Below, one piece after another: positions 45,518-54,802 of a stretch of 64,000 nucleotides of DNA. Origin of the DNA: G020354785 sp964461435 (lineage in GTDB: Bacteria > Bacteroidota > Bacteroidia > Bacteroidales > UBA10428); assembly GCA_964461435.1 (NCBI GenBank), contig CAYWUI010000006.1, positions 1 through 64,000 of the forward strand, given 5' to 3'. A model generated the notes under the pieces. That model worked only from the letters and a program-made list of their open reading frames with translations, was not told the DNA's origin and did no database searches. A program made the translations under genes and the position numbers. Position 1 is the first letter of the stretch. Each line of letters opens with the position of its first letter.

Positions 45518-47419
45518 TTAGGTTAGTCTTTCCCTGAAATCCTGAACCGCCCTGGTTGTGCCAAAAACTATAACATTATCGCCCAGTCTTAGATTAGTAT
45601 CGCCATGAGGCACATGCATTTCTTTGCCTCTTCTTATTAACATCAGGAAACCATCGGCATGAAATGGTATTTCTTTTACCTGCAGCCCGTTAATACTTTT
45701 GTTTGCTATAGGTATTTCTTCAACCGTAAAGCTTTCAAACGTTTCAACAAGTGCCTGGTAGGTTACAGGTCTTAATATAAGGTTTTCAATTGTTGTGGCA
45801 ATTACACGGGGAGCGTCAATGATGTCAACACCCAGACGCAACAGCTCAAGTTCAATTTTTGAAGTCCCTGACCTTGAAATGATCTTCTCATGTCCGAACT
45901 CCTCGCGAAGCAGGCATGATATTCTAATATTATCCTGATCAGAACCTGTCAGAATAACGACATGGTTATCCGGTGATAATTTAACCTGTTTATAAACCAG
46001 CGGGTTCAGTCCGTCACCATGAATTACATCAAGACCCTTTGACAGGATCTCAGTATATCGCTTTTTATTTTTTTCAATAATTAATGCGGCCCTGCCATGC
46101 ATTTTAAGTCTCCTCAACAGAAGAACACCCGTGCTGCTTCCGCCTACAACAATTGTTTTACCTATATCATAGATACTCCGCGGATTTATCAGGTTATAGA
46201 GCGTCGGAGAAAAAAGACATGTAAAAACAGCCATACATATAAAACAAGCATTCACCCCGGGGGTTATAATTTTCAGGTCGAGCCCGATCTGTGCTGCAGC
46301 AATCATTACACTTAATCTCGATGTTAAAAGAATGCCTCCTGCAAACGCCTTCTTTAGTCTGACATTCTTTGACCAGAGCAAAGAGGGTATAATCTTTACA
46401 AGATAAAGTGCCGCTATTAAAAGACCCAGGAAGGGTAATAAAGATTTATCCAGCTCTTTTAAATCTGAAGCGTTAAACTGGGCACCTATCATTATAAAGA
46501 ATATGGGTATAAAAAATCCATATCCCATTCCATCAAGCTTAATTATAAGAAGGGACCTTGTCTTGTACAGAAAAACAGAAAGCAGCAATCCTGCCAGAAA
46601 TGCACCTAATAATATTGCTTCTTTATCGATAAACTGTGAACTCACAATGAATATCAAGATAAGAAAGATTGTACCTCTTATTCTTATTTGTAAATCTGCA
46701 TGTGCCAGCTGGTATGATACTTTCTTGAAAAACTTAAAATCTTTCAGCCTGAGGCCAATCCTGTAAAAAGCATAAAATAAAATGAACAGGGCTATAATTA
46801 AAAATACTTCTGCTTTTAACCCTTTTTTAATTATAAATGCAGAAAGAGTAAATAGTATTATACTGAGAATATCTGCTATTGCAGCAGCCGAAATGATCAT
46901 CTGTCCGAATTCAGTATTTAGTTCTTCCCTGTTTTTAAGTACTGTCAGTATTATGCCTACAGAAGAAGTGACCATTATTAATGAAAAATACCATATATTA
47001 CCAATCTTAATCAGCTTTGACATGCCAACGGTAAACAAGAGGGAAACTGACAATGTTATAAGATATATCAGCATCCCGATAAGGAAAGGATTTTTTTGAA
47101 AACGGGAAAACGATATTTTTCTTAATGATATTGAATATAGAATTTTATTAACATCTATCTCGAGTCCGGTAAAAAACATCAGGAATATAAAGCCTGTCAA
47201 AGCAAGAAACTCAAGTATTCGCACACTCTCACCAGAAAAGTTACTTACTAAAGGACTTACAATGATATAGCCTAATACCAGTTCAAGGACGGGATTGGGT
47301 ATTTTTGTAAGTCTTGCCAGAGATTTTAACATTGGTATTGCCCAGGCAAGAGTAGCTACTACCAGCAAGGGGAGAAAGTCGAAATTAAATGATATATTAA
47401 GTATGGTAACTGCCCGCAT
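45518..47419 (-). CDS. Cation/proton antiporter (CPA2) with TrkA-N and TrkA-C domains
   Basis: The 633-residue protein has twelve or so membrane helices in residues 1-400, forming the Na+/H+ exchanger fold (PNPVLELVLGYIIVSPLVSN and FMFFTGLEIDVNKI). The cytosolic TrkA-N Rossmann domain follows at about 415-530 (VVGGSSTGVLLLRRLKM, VIHGDGLNPLVYKQ), then a TrkA-C domain (residues 555-630). Relatives move Na+ or K+ against protons, gated by nucleotides. The 17-base gap to the second cooC suggests it is the first gene of the CODH/ACS transcript. If so, ion gradients and acetyl-CoA metabolism are co-expressed. The ORF begins at MRAVTILN. Confidence 0.85.
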   Translation of the reverse strand: MRAVTILNISFNFDFLPLLVVATLAWAIPMLKSLARLTKIPNPVLELVLGYIIVSPLVSNFSGESVRILEFLALTGFIFLMFFTGLEIDVNKILYSISLRKISFSRFQKNPFLIGMLIYLITLSVSLLFTVGMSKLIKIGNIWYFSLIMVTSSVGIILTVLKNREELNTEFGQMIISAAAIADILSIILFTLSAFIIKKGLKAEVFLIIALFILFYAFYRIGLRLKDFKFFKKVSYQLAHADLQIRIRGTIFLILIFIVSSQFIDKEAILLGAFLAGLLLSVFLYKTRSLLIIKLDGMGYGFFIPIFFIMIGAQFNASDLKELDKSLLPFLGLLIAALYLVKIIPSLLWSKNVRLKKAFAGGILLTSRLSVMIAAAQIGLDLKIITPGVNACFICMAVFTCLFSPTLYNLINPRSIYDIGKTIVVGGSSTGVLLLRRLKMHGRAALIIEKNKKRYTEILSKGLDVIHGDGLNPLVYKQVKLSPDNHVVILTGSDQDNIRISCLLREEFGHEKIISRSGTSKIELELLRLGVDIIDAPRVIATTIENLILRPVTYQALVETFESFTVEEIPIANKSINGLQVKEIPFHADGFLMLIRRGKEMHVPHGDTNLRLGDNVIVFGTTRAVQDFRERLT

Positions 47420-47555
47420 AGGATTTGAGTCATATTAATAAATATAAATATATGTAAATCCTCTGATTTTCCATAGGAGATTGCTTAAGTTTGATTCAAA
47501 TCTTTAATCGATATATTCCAGGGATGCATTAATCAGGAAGTAATACGAACTGATA

Positions 47556-48929
47556 TTACCGGACTTCACTTTCGACTTTCTGCAGGTTTTTATCCACAAG
47601 CACAAGTAATTCACTGCTTCTTATAGGTTTAATAATATAGTCAGTGCAGCCTGCTTTAATGAACCTTTCAATATCATCAGGCATGGTGCATGCAGTTTGG
47701 GCAATGACGGGCATATCGGGATACATTAATTTAATTTCCCTTGTAGCCTCATACCCGTTCATTTGCGGCATCTTAATATCCATAAGAACAAGATCAATAT
47801 TCTTTTTCTTACATAGATTAACGGCTTCCAGTCCATTTTCGGCCCAGTATATTTTTGCCCTTGTTTTGCCTAAAACAGTCTTAATATAAATAAAGTTTGC
47901 TTTCTCATCTTCAGCAACAAGTATGGATTTGTTACTCCAGTCATAGTTCTCACTGAATCTGCTGATTTTTGTAATATTCCTGAATTTTTCAATACCGGCC
48001 CTTCCCGAAGGAATATTAAAATAAAATGTTGAGCCTTTACCTTCAGTGGATTTAACCCAGATATTACCTCCCAGCAGTTCTACAAGCTGTTTTGATATTG
48101 ACAATCCCAGTCCGGATCCGCTGCTATTCCTGGTATACGGATCCTCGGCCTGTTCAAAAAGGTCAAAAATAGAATTTATCTTATCATTGGCTATTCCGGA
48201 ACCCGTATCCTTAACGAAGAATTCAGTTATACTGTCATTATTTATTTTAAATCCGAACTCTATCTTACCTTCATAAGTGAACTTAATTGCATTATTGATC
48301 AAGTTCACCAGAATCTGTCTAAGCCTCTGGGGATCGGAGAAAATATAAATATTTCCGTCTCCATGGCCCGAAGGAAGTTTTAGCTCTATGCTAAGCTTAA
48401 ATCTTTTACTGCGTACAATCAAATCATTATAATACAGGTACAAATCTTCTAATAATTCCGTTAAATTGCATTTTGTAAAGTTGATCTTCAGCTGCTCAGC
48501 TTCGATCTTGGAAATATCAATTAAATCATTTATAAGGTTCAGCAGGCTGTTCCCATTTTCAATAATTAATCTCACGTATTCATTCTTATTCTTAGCTGAT
48601 ATATTGTTTTTAAGCAGCAAGTTGGAAAATCCCAGTATAGCATTCATTGGGGTCCTTATTTCATGACTCATTTCAGCTAGAAAAACAGACTTAAGCCTGT
48701 CGTTTTCTATTGCCTTTTCTTTAGCTTTCTTAAGTTCCTGCAGGCTTTTTTCCAGGTTCCTGTTAATACTCAAAAGCTTATAATAATCATTTTTCAAATC
48801 TTTATAAAGCGACTGCCGGTCATGGCTTTTTTTGCGGGTGTTTTCTTTTTCCGTATCCTTATCAGCAAGAATTTTGTACGAGATAAGAATAACTAAAATT
48901 GCTAATACCAATGATGCGAGGACAAACAT
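47556..48929 (-). CDS. Hybrid sensor histidine kinase with C-terminal receiver
   Basis: The 457-residue protein has one N-terminal membrane helix (residues 1-22), a coiled-coil of about 50 residues, and a HisKA domain with the phospho-accepting histidine H89 in FLAEMSHEIRTPMNAILGF. The ATPase domain contains RQILVNLINNAIKFT, VKDTGSGIA and SGSGLGLSISKQLV. The receiver domain has ILVAEDEKAN, the phospho-acceptor aspartate in LVLMDIKMPQMNGYEAT and the lysine in YIIKPIRSSE. There is no separate sensor domain, so the signal must come through the membrane segment, the coiled coil or a partner. The antiporter gene starts 136 bases downstream; a regulatory link is only suggested by position. Confidence 0.92.
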   Translation of the reverse strand: MFVLASLVLAILVILISYKILADKDTEKENTRKKSHDRQSLYKDLKNDYYKLLSINRNLEKSLQELKKAKEKAIENDRLKSVFLAEMSHEIRTPMNAILGFSNLLLKNNISAKNKNEYVRLIIENGNSLLNLINDLIDISKIEAEQLKINFTKCNLTELLEDLYLYYNDLIVRSKRFKLSIELKLPSGHGDGNIYIFSDPQRLRQILVNLINNAIKFTYEGKIEFGFKINNDSITEFFVKDTGSGIANDKINSIFDLFEQAEDPYTRNSSGSGLGLSISKQLVELLGGNIWVKSTEGKGSTFYFNIPSGRAGIEKFRNITKISRFSENYDWSNKSILVAEDEKANFIYIKTVLGKTRAKIYWAENGLEAVNLCKKKNIDLVLMDIKMPQMNGYEATREIKLMYPDMPVIAQTACTMPDDIERFIKAGCTDYIIKPIRSSELLVLVDKNLQKVESEVR

Positions 48930-49097
48930 AGGCTGAAATAAATTGAAATCAAATTATGTTAAATTCACTAACCGTTAATTAAGCTTAGAATCTAAATTTG
49001 CGACCTCAATTTACCATTATTCTTTAAATATTAATATAAATGATAAATGATATTGGTTATCAGCCTTTGATGAGATAGGTCATCAATATACTTGTTT

Positions 49098-49568
49098 TTA
49101 AAAATTAAGATTTCTGTGGATGTAAGCAGAATAGTCTTTTATTATTGGTTTATAATCCGTATTCAATAGCTCGGATGATATAAGGAAGTCCGCTGTCGAC
49201 CTGTTACATGCAGTTGGTATATTATAGAGAACTGTTATTCTCAGGAGAGCTTTAACATCCACGTCGTGGGGCTGGGGCTGCATTGGATCCCACAGAAAAA
49301 CAAGGATATCAATTTTACCCTCTGTAATTAGGGCTCCCAGTTGCTGATCACCACCCAAAGGGCCGGATTTCAGAATATTTATCTCCAGTTCTGCTGCTTT
49401 TGATTTAGGTAATCCCTTTTTCAATGCTCTTTCAACCAGGCCGCCTGTTGTTCCCGTACAGGTTAATTCATGCTTCAATAGTAACTCTCTGTTCCATTCA
49501 ACCCATTCAATAAGGTCTTTTTTCCTGTTATCATGTGCGACCAGCGCAATTCTTTTTGTTGTATACAT
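49098..49568 (-). CDS. mgsA: Methylglyoxal synthase
   Basis: The 156-residue enzyme converts dihydroxyacetone phosphate to methylglyoxal and phosphate, a bypass of lower glycolysis under phosphate shortage. The N-terminal RIALVAHDNRKKDLIEW, the phosphate-binding TGTTGGLVERALKK, the catalytic aspartate in SGPLGGDQQLGALI and the conserved FLWDPMQPQPHDVDVKALLR are all present, followed by the NIPTACNRSTADFL signature. The length is normal. It lies 33 bases after a WD40 protein gene on the same strand. Confidence 0.96.
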   Translation of the reverse strand: MYTTKRIALVAHDNRKKDLIEWVEWNRELLLKHELTCTGTTGGLVERALKKGLPKSKAAELEINILKSGPLGGDQQLGALITEGKIDILVFLWDPMQPQPHDVDVKALLRITVLYNIPTACNRSTADFLISSELLNTDYKPIIKDYSAYIHRNLNF

Positions 49569-49601
49569 AATTATTATAATTTAAGTTTACCTTGTGTTTA
49601 A

Positions 49602-50744
49602 TTAGAACTCCCGGCTGTCGAGGATATCAAGGTATTTTTGATAATACCTGTCAATCAACTCTTCTAATGAGGCTTTATCCTTTTCGAGCCTGATTTTATA
49701 TGCCGCCTGGTTTTCTGACTTTTCCCTGGGTAAAAATAATCCGGCTGCTTCAATCTCCTTATCAAGATCTTCCGAAAAATAAAAGTCGACGAATATTCTT
49801 TTGTTAAGCTTCCACAATATTACTGTTTTATCACTTGAGGCACTGGCAAAATACCTGGCGTCCGGACTGAATCTAACGGAGTTTACAGGTCCTTCATGAT
49901 CAATAAAGGAATATATTTTATTCCCGGTAAATGTCTCCCAGAGTATAATTGTGTTGTCCAAAGAACAGCTAATCAAATATTTTCCGTCAGGACTAAAATC
50001 TATATCCATGACACTCTTATCATGGCCGACATAGGTCTTTATAACATCACCTTTTTCAAAGTCCCATAACCTGATGGTATTGTCCCCTGACGCACTTGCT
50101 ATATATTTTCCCCCCGGGTGAAACTTTACCGAATAAATATTGTCGGTATGTCTGTCAAGTTTTTTAAGTTCTTTGCCTGTGGCTGCATTCCATATTCTTA
50201 CCGATTTATCGAGGGACCCGCTTACAATGTATTTACCATCCGGACTAATAGCAACGGGTAGCGTACTCTTCTCGTGCCCTTCCAGGATATAAACCGTCTC
50301 TCCCGAAGTATAATCCCATACCCTGATATTCCTGGCATAGGAACCACTGACAATTTTATTTGTTTCGGCATTAAAATCAAAAGACCATATATGCGTAGTG
50401 TTACCAGTGAAAGTTCTTAAAAGGTTCCCGTTAAAATTCATTAACTTGATGTCCGGTCCACATGCTGCCAGTATCTCATCATCCTGTGCAAATTTAAGTG
50501 CTCTTATGGGAAAATAATTGTCTTCAAGAGAATATGCCAGCTCACCTGAATTAACGTCCCATATGTATATTGTCTTATCTTCTCCTGCAGTTGCCAGGTA
50601 TTTTTCATCATTGCTGAATGCCAGGGCATATACAGGCTGGCTATGCTTCTTAAACACATAAACTACGTTTTCATCCTGCTGTGCAGATACGGTGAAACAA
50701 CAGCATGCTGACAAGATATATAACAAATTTGCTTTTAGTTTCAT
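49602..50744 (-). CDS. Exported WD40 repeat protein
   Basis: The 380-residue protein has a signal peptide (LLYILSACCCFTVSAQQ) and seven WD40 blades in residues 28-315, each closing with IWD, LWD, VWD or ILW (for example YIWDVNSGE and RLWDFEKGD). These form one closed beta-propeller outside the cytoplasm. The last 65 residues are charged and helical (EELIDRYYQKYLDILDSREF). Such propellers act as protein-binding platforms; no partner can be named. It is upstream of methylglyoxal synthase by 33 bases but probably unrelated in function. Confidence 0.85.
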   Translation of the reverse strand: MKLKANLLYILSACCCFTVSAQQDENVVYVFKKHSQPVYALAFSNDEKYLATAGEDKTIYIWDVNSGELAYSLEDNYFPIRALKFAQDDEILAACGPDIKLMNFNGNLLRTFTGNTTHIWSFDFNAETNKIVSGSYARNIRVWDYTSGETVYILEGHEKSTLPVAISPDGKYIVSGSLDKSVRIWNAATGKELKKLDRHTDNIYSVKFHPGGKYIASASGDNTIRLWDFEKGDVIKTYVGHDKSVMDIDFSPDGKYLISCSLDNTIILWETFTGNKIYSFIDHEGPVNSVRFSPDARYFASASSDKTVILWKLNKRIFVDFYFSEDLDKEIEAAGLFLPREKSENQAAYKIRLEKDKASLEELIDRYYQKYLDILDSREF

Positions 50745-50812
50745 CTGATAAAGGATAAATAATTTTTATAACTAACTTTTTAAAACCGCACTAAGAAATC
50801 TTCGGATAATAA

Positions 50813-51637
50813 TTAGTTTATCTTTGCTGCAATCTTATACCGTAATCCATTAGCACCATCTAATAAAGCCTTAACAGAGCCAACCAGTATTTTAGCTTCT
50901 ACAAGCACAGGAATTCTGTTTTTATCATCAGTGACCCAGACATAAAGATCTTCTCCGCCTTTAAATATTGTTCCTTCAACAAGTAGTGCCGAGAATTTTA
51001 TGCATTTATACTTATCCCCTTCCCTTGTTTCTATTACTTCTTTACCAAGATAGCGTACATAAAGGTTAAATAATTCATTATCAATAATTACTGATACGGG
51101 GATAGTGTCCTTGACTTTGAGACCGGAAAAGTCCAGGTTTCTGCAATAATAGGCAAGGCTTAAAACATCAAAAGTGCAATCAGGCAAGGGCAGCGTATCA
51201 ATCAAAAAAGGCTTATTGGAATTCTCGGTGAATGAGAATATATTTTTATTCCTGTGGTCAAAAATATACCTGTTATGCACCGCATAACCTCCTTCATAGG
51301 TGTTACGTTCAAACCACAGAGGCCGGAGGGTTTTCATATCGACATACGATTCAAATCTATCCCGTACTTTGAAAAAAAAGTCATATGCTTTAAAAGTAGT
51401 ACCGTAAGCATCGAAGTAATATACATCCCTGTCCAGAAACCTGGTTCTCTTTACTTCAAATTCCACCCTGCCGGCATTTAACCATATGAAGTGCCAATTA
51501 TATACTACTTGATAAGTTATTTTTTCACCTACCTGGAAAGTAAAATTCGTATCGAAGCACTGGCCTTTTACTAAAGAATTAAAGCTAAAGAATACAACCA
51601 GCACCGTTAAGTAGCATTTAATAATATATCTGATCAC
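50813..51637 (-). CDS. DUF3108 domain exported protein
   Basis: The 274-residue protein has a signal peptide and a mature part with FQVGEKITYQVVYNWHFIWL, AGRVEFEVKRTRFLDRDVYYF and a long beta-rich domain ending in VEAKILVGSVKALLDGANGL. This matches DUF3108, a periplasmic domain widespread in Bacteroidota and Proteobacteria and thought to relate to LolA/LPS-type hydrophobic-ligand folds. No catalytic residues are recognised. It is transcribed in the same direction as its neighbours, with a 16-base gap after the macrodomain gene. Confidence 0.8.
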   Translation of the reverse strand: MIRYIIKCYLTVLVVFFSFNSLVKGQCFDTNFTFQVGEKITYQVVYNWHFIWLNAGRVEFEVKRTRFLDRDVYYFDAYGTTFKAYDFFFKVRDRFESYVDMKTLRPLWFERNTYEGGYAVHNRYIFDHRNKNIFSFTENSNKPFLIDTLPLPDCTFDVLSLAYYCRNLDFSGLKVKDTIPVSVIIDNELFNLYVRYLGKEVIETREGDKYKCIKFSALLVEGTIFKGGEDLYVWVTDDKNRIPVLVEAKILVGSVKALLDGANGLRYKIAAKIN

Positions 51638-51653
51638 TTATCCACTAAATTAA

Positions 51654-52157
51654 TCAGGTCAATAACTCCTTATAAATCTTATAGTTCTCATCATCAAAGC
51701 AAACAAATATAACCTTCTCAATTTCCATACTGTTCTTAATGAAGTCTCTTACCTCTCTAACAGCAACCCTGGCAGCAAGATTTTTGGGATATCTGTATAC
51801 ACCTGTGCTTATGTTAGGAAAGGCAATGGTTTTCAATTTTGTGTTTTCAGCAATCCATAGACTATTATAATAACAACTTGCCAGCAGTTCCTCTTCATGG
51901 TTATTGCCGCCGCTCCATACCGGTCCGACCGTATGAATAACAAATTTTGCCAGCAAATTATATCCGCTTGTTATTTTCGCTTCCCCTGTTAAACACCCGT
52001 TTAATTTCTTACATTCTTTCAGTAATCCTGGACCGGCCGCTTTATGAATAGCGCCGTCAACTCCTCCTCCTCCAAGCAGCGAATTATTTGCTGCATTAAC
52101 AATTGCATCAACTTTGAGCTTTGTTATATCTCCTTTAATTAATTCAATTGTTACCAT
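51654..52157 (-). CDS. Macrodomain O-acetyl-ADP-ribose deacetylase-like protein
   Basis: I chose the start at 52157 (MVTIELIKGDITKLKVDAIV), which begins with the canonical macrodomain strand; an upstream ATG at 52196 would add 13 residues overlapping the pheT end. The 167-residue protein then shows VNAANNSLLGGGGVDGAIHK, the Asn-rich ADP-ribose-binding and catalytic loop, then LLAKFVIHTVGPVWSGG and AFPNISTGVYRYP. It removes acetyl or mono-ADP-ribose groups from targets in the cytosol. It follows pheT after 19 bases. Confidence 0.93.
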   Translation of the reverse strand: MVTIELIKGDITKLKVDAIVNAANNSLLGGGGVDGAIHKAAGPGLLKECKKLNGCLTGEAKITSGYNLLAKFVIHTVGPVWSGGNNHEEELLASCYYNSLWIAENTKLKTIAFPNISTGVYRYPKNLAARVAVREVRDFIKNSMEIEKVIFVCFDDENYKIYKELLT

Positions 52158-52176
52158 TGATGACCTATTTATAATA

Positions 52177-54633
52177 CTATCGAATTTCAGCATCAAGTTC
52201 TTTAATAATGACGCTTGCCAGTCCTTTCATTATTTTATCAATCTGCGGATCTGTCAGCGTCTTTTTCTCATCCTGCAATATAAAACTTATTGCATATGAC
52301 TTCTTGCTTTTATCTATTTTATCTCCTGTATAAACATCAAACAGATTTATTCTTTTAAGAAAGTACTTTTCAGTTTTAAATGCCAGTTCTCTAATTTGTT
52401 CAAATGTAACCTTCATGTCCAGAAGCAATGCTAAGTCCCTTCTAACTTCGGGATATTTTGGCAATTCTTTATATTCAATATCATGAGTCCCAAGATTTTT
52501 AATAACATTGTCCCAGAAAATATCACAATAAAAAACATTCTCTTTAATATCAAAATCTTCTGTTAATGCACTGTTGACAATTCCAAATTCAGCCAGTATA
52601 TCACTATTCTGCCAGTAGCTCAATCCATCCAGAAAAATATCTGATTTTTTAACAGGATTGTCAATATCAAGCTCATTAATATTAAATCCAAGCCTGGCGA
52701 GTATGTTCTCCACATATGATTTTAACAGAAAGTAAGAGCTTTTCTCCTCTTTGCTTATCCAGTTAGGTTCATATTTGTTCCCTGTAATAAAAAGTGCAAA
52801 ATGTTGTTCTTCTGAATAATTGTTCAGGGGATTGTTCATGGTCTTTTTCTTATTAAAGAAATAACAATTACCTGACTCATAAAATCTTAAATCATTCATC
52901 CTGCGGTTAGCATTATATGCTATGGCTTCCAGTCCCCCTAAAAGCAAAGTCTGTCTTAACACATTCAAATCATTACTTAAAGGATTATAGAGCCTGACCA
53001 GGGCATCTGATTTGTATGAATCAAGTTTCTCATAGTATACTGATTTTGTCAGCGAATTTGACATAATCTCGTAAAAGCCGTTGCTGCTAAGAAAATCAGA
53101 AACTATATCAAGTATTCTCTCCCTGTCAGGTTTTGTGGTATATGATATACTGGAATTCAGGTTTTCAGAAAATTCAATATTATTATATCCATATATCCTC
53201 AATATATCTTCAATGACATCAGCTTCACGTGTCACATCAACCCTGTATGGCGGAACGTTTACTGTTATCAGGTCCTGATGTTCATCGATAATATTAATTT
53301 CCAATGAAGCAAGTATTTTTCTGATTTTGTTTCTTTCCAGATGTTTACCTGTTAATCTGTCAATATTTTTATGATCCAGTACCACTTTGAAAGGTTTTAT
53401 AGGCTCGGGATATATATCAATAACTTCTGATGAGACTGATCCCCCGGCCAAATCTTTCATTAATAAAGCTGCACGCTTAAGTGCTATAATTGTCATATCA
53501 GGATCTACTCCCCTTTCAAAATGAAAGGAGGAATCCGTGTTAATTCCGTGTCGCTTTGATGTCCTGCGGACAAAAACAGGATTAAAATATGCACTTTCGA
53601 TAAAAATATTTCCGGTTTCATCAGTCACACCTGAATATAACCCGCCAAATACTCCACCTATGGCTACTGCCTCCTTACCATCACAAATCATCAGATCTTC
53701 ACCTGACAGTTTATGTTCAATACCATCGAGAGTAGTAAAAACTGTTCCCTCAGGCAGGTTTTTTACAATGATTTTTCTGTCAGCCAGCTTATCTGCATCA
53801 AAAGCATGGAGTGGCTGGCCAAGTTCATGCAGAATAAAATTCGTTATATCAACGATATTATTTATGGGTTTAAGTCCGATCGAAGCCAGCCGCGTCTGCA
53901 GCCAGTCAGGTGAGGGAGCAATTCTGACATCTGTAACAGTTACTCCTGCATACCTCTTGCAGGCATCTTTATTTTCAATTTTTATGTCTACCTGGTAATT
54001 GTTATTATCAGTTTTAAATCTTCCCACATCAGGTAAATTGAGCTTAACCTCTTTGTTTTGCTTGAGGTAAGCCGCCAGATCACGGGCCACACCAAAATGT
54101 GATGCCGCGTCAATTCTGTTTGGTGTAAGTCCTATTTCAAAAACCGTATCCTTTTCCAGGCTAAAATATTCATTTAAAGGCATGCCTGCTGGCGCATCAT
54201 TATCCAGTATCATTATGCCATCATGACTGGTACCCATTCCTATCTCATCTTCTGCACAAATCATACCTTCCGAAATAATACCTTTAATTTTTGTTTCTTT
54301 TATCCTGTAACTTTCATCATCCTTATGCAAAGTGGTTCCCGGCTTTGCTACAATAACCTTCTGTCCCTTTTTAACATTTGGTGCTCCACAGACAATATTC
54401 AGTATCGTATTTGTCCCGACATCGACTGTTGTTACATAAAGTCTGTCCGCTTCAGGGTGCTTATCACAGGATTTTACTTCACCAATGACCAGTCCTTCAA
54501 GTCCCCCCTTTACCTTTTCAAAGGTTTCGGTACCTTCAACCTCAAGTCCGATATCAGTAAGTATTGTAGCAACTTCCTTAGGATCCAAATCTATCTTAAT
54601 ATATTCTTTCAGCCAGCTATAGGAAATCTTCAT
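52177..54633 (-). CDS. pheT: Phenylalanyl-tRNA synthetase beta subunit
   Basis: The 818-residue protein, with PheS, charges tRNA(Phe). Domains in order are the N-terminal MKISYSWLKEYIKIDLDP, an OB-fold tRNA-binding module (residues about 40-150, SCDKHPEADRLYVTTVDVG), the B3/B4 editing region (residues 210-400), the B5 domain (LTGKHLERNKIRKILASLEI), a catalytic-like core, and a C-terminal FDX-ACB anticodon-binding domain (LPKYPEVRRDLALLLDMKVT). All domains are complete. pheS is not adjacent; it must lie elsewhere in the genome. Confidence 0.96.
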   Translation of the reverse strand: MKISYSWLKEYIKIDLDPKEVATILTDIGLEVEGTETFEKVKGGLEGLVIGEVKSCDKHPEADRLYVTTVDVGTNTILNIVCGAPNVKKGQKVIVAKPGTTLHKDDESYRIKETKIKGIISEGMICAEDEIGMGTSHDGIMILDNDAPAGMPLNEYFSLEKDTVFEIGLTPNRIDAASHFGVARDLAAYLKQNKEVKLNLPDVGRFKTDNNNYQVDIKIENKDACKRYAGVTVTDVRIAPSPDWLQTRLASIGLKPINNIVDITNFILHELGQPLHAFDADKLADRKIIVKNLPEGTVFTTLDGIEHKLSGEDLMICDGKEAVAIGGVFGGLYSGVTDETGNIFIESAYFNPVFVRRTSKRHGINTDSSFHFERGVDPDMTIIALKRAALLMKDLAGGSVSSEVIDIYPEPIKPFKVVLDHKNIDRLTGKHLERNKIRKILASLEINIIDEHQDLITVNVPPYRVDVTREADVIEDILRIYGYNNIEFSENLNSSISYTTKPDRERILDIVSDFLSSNGFYEIMSNSLTKSVYYEKLDSYKSDALVRLYNPLSNDLNVLRQTLLLGGLEAIAYNANRRMNDLRFYESGNCYFFNKKKTMNNPLNNYSEEQHFALFITGNKYEPNWISKEEKSSYFLLKSYVENILARLGFNINELDIDNPVKKSDIFLDGLSYWQNSDILAEFGIVNSALTEDFDIKENVFYCDIFWDNVIKNLGTHDIEYKELPKYPEVRRDLALLLDMKVTFEQIRELAFKTEKYFLKRINLFDVYTGDKIDKSKKSYAISFILQDEKKTLTDPQIDKIMKGLASVIIKELDAEIR

Positions 54634-54748
54634 TTTAAATTAATTGTAAGTGATGATAATATAACAAAAATAAAAAAATTTAACATCTCTGATGTGTGTA
54701 GAATTACTTTTAATCAACATAAATGAATTATTAAATCCTATAAGACTG

Positions 54749-54778
54749 TTGTGTCCAAATATTTATTAAATATCTTTG
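54749..54778 (+). promoter_or_regulatory. Bacteroidota-type promoter of surE
   Basis: TTG at 54749-54751 is followed after exactly 19 bases by TATCTTTG at 54771-54778, matching the -33 TTG and -7 TAnnTTTG elements of the Bacteroidota housekeeping sigma factor. Transcription would begin near 54786, about 17 bases before the GTG start of surE. Confidence 0.7.
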
Positions 54779-54802
54779 TACTCTTTTAAATGAGTAAATA
54801 GC

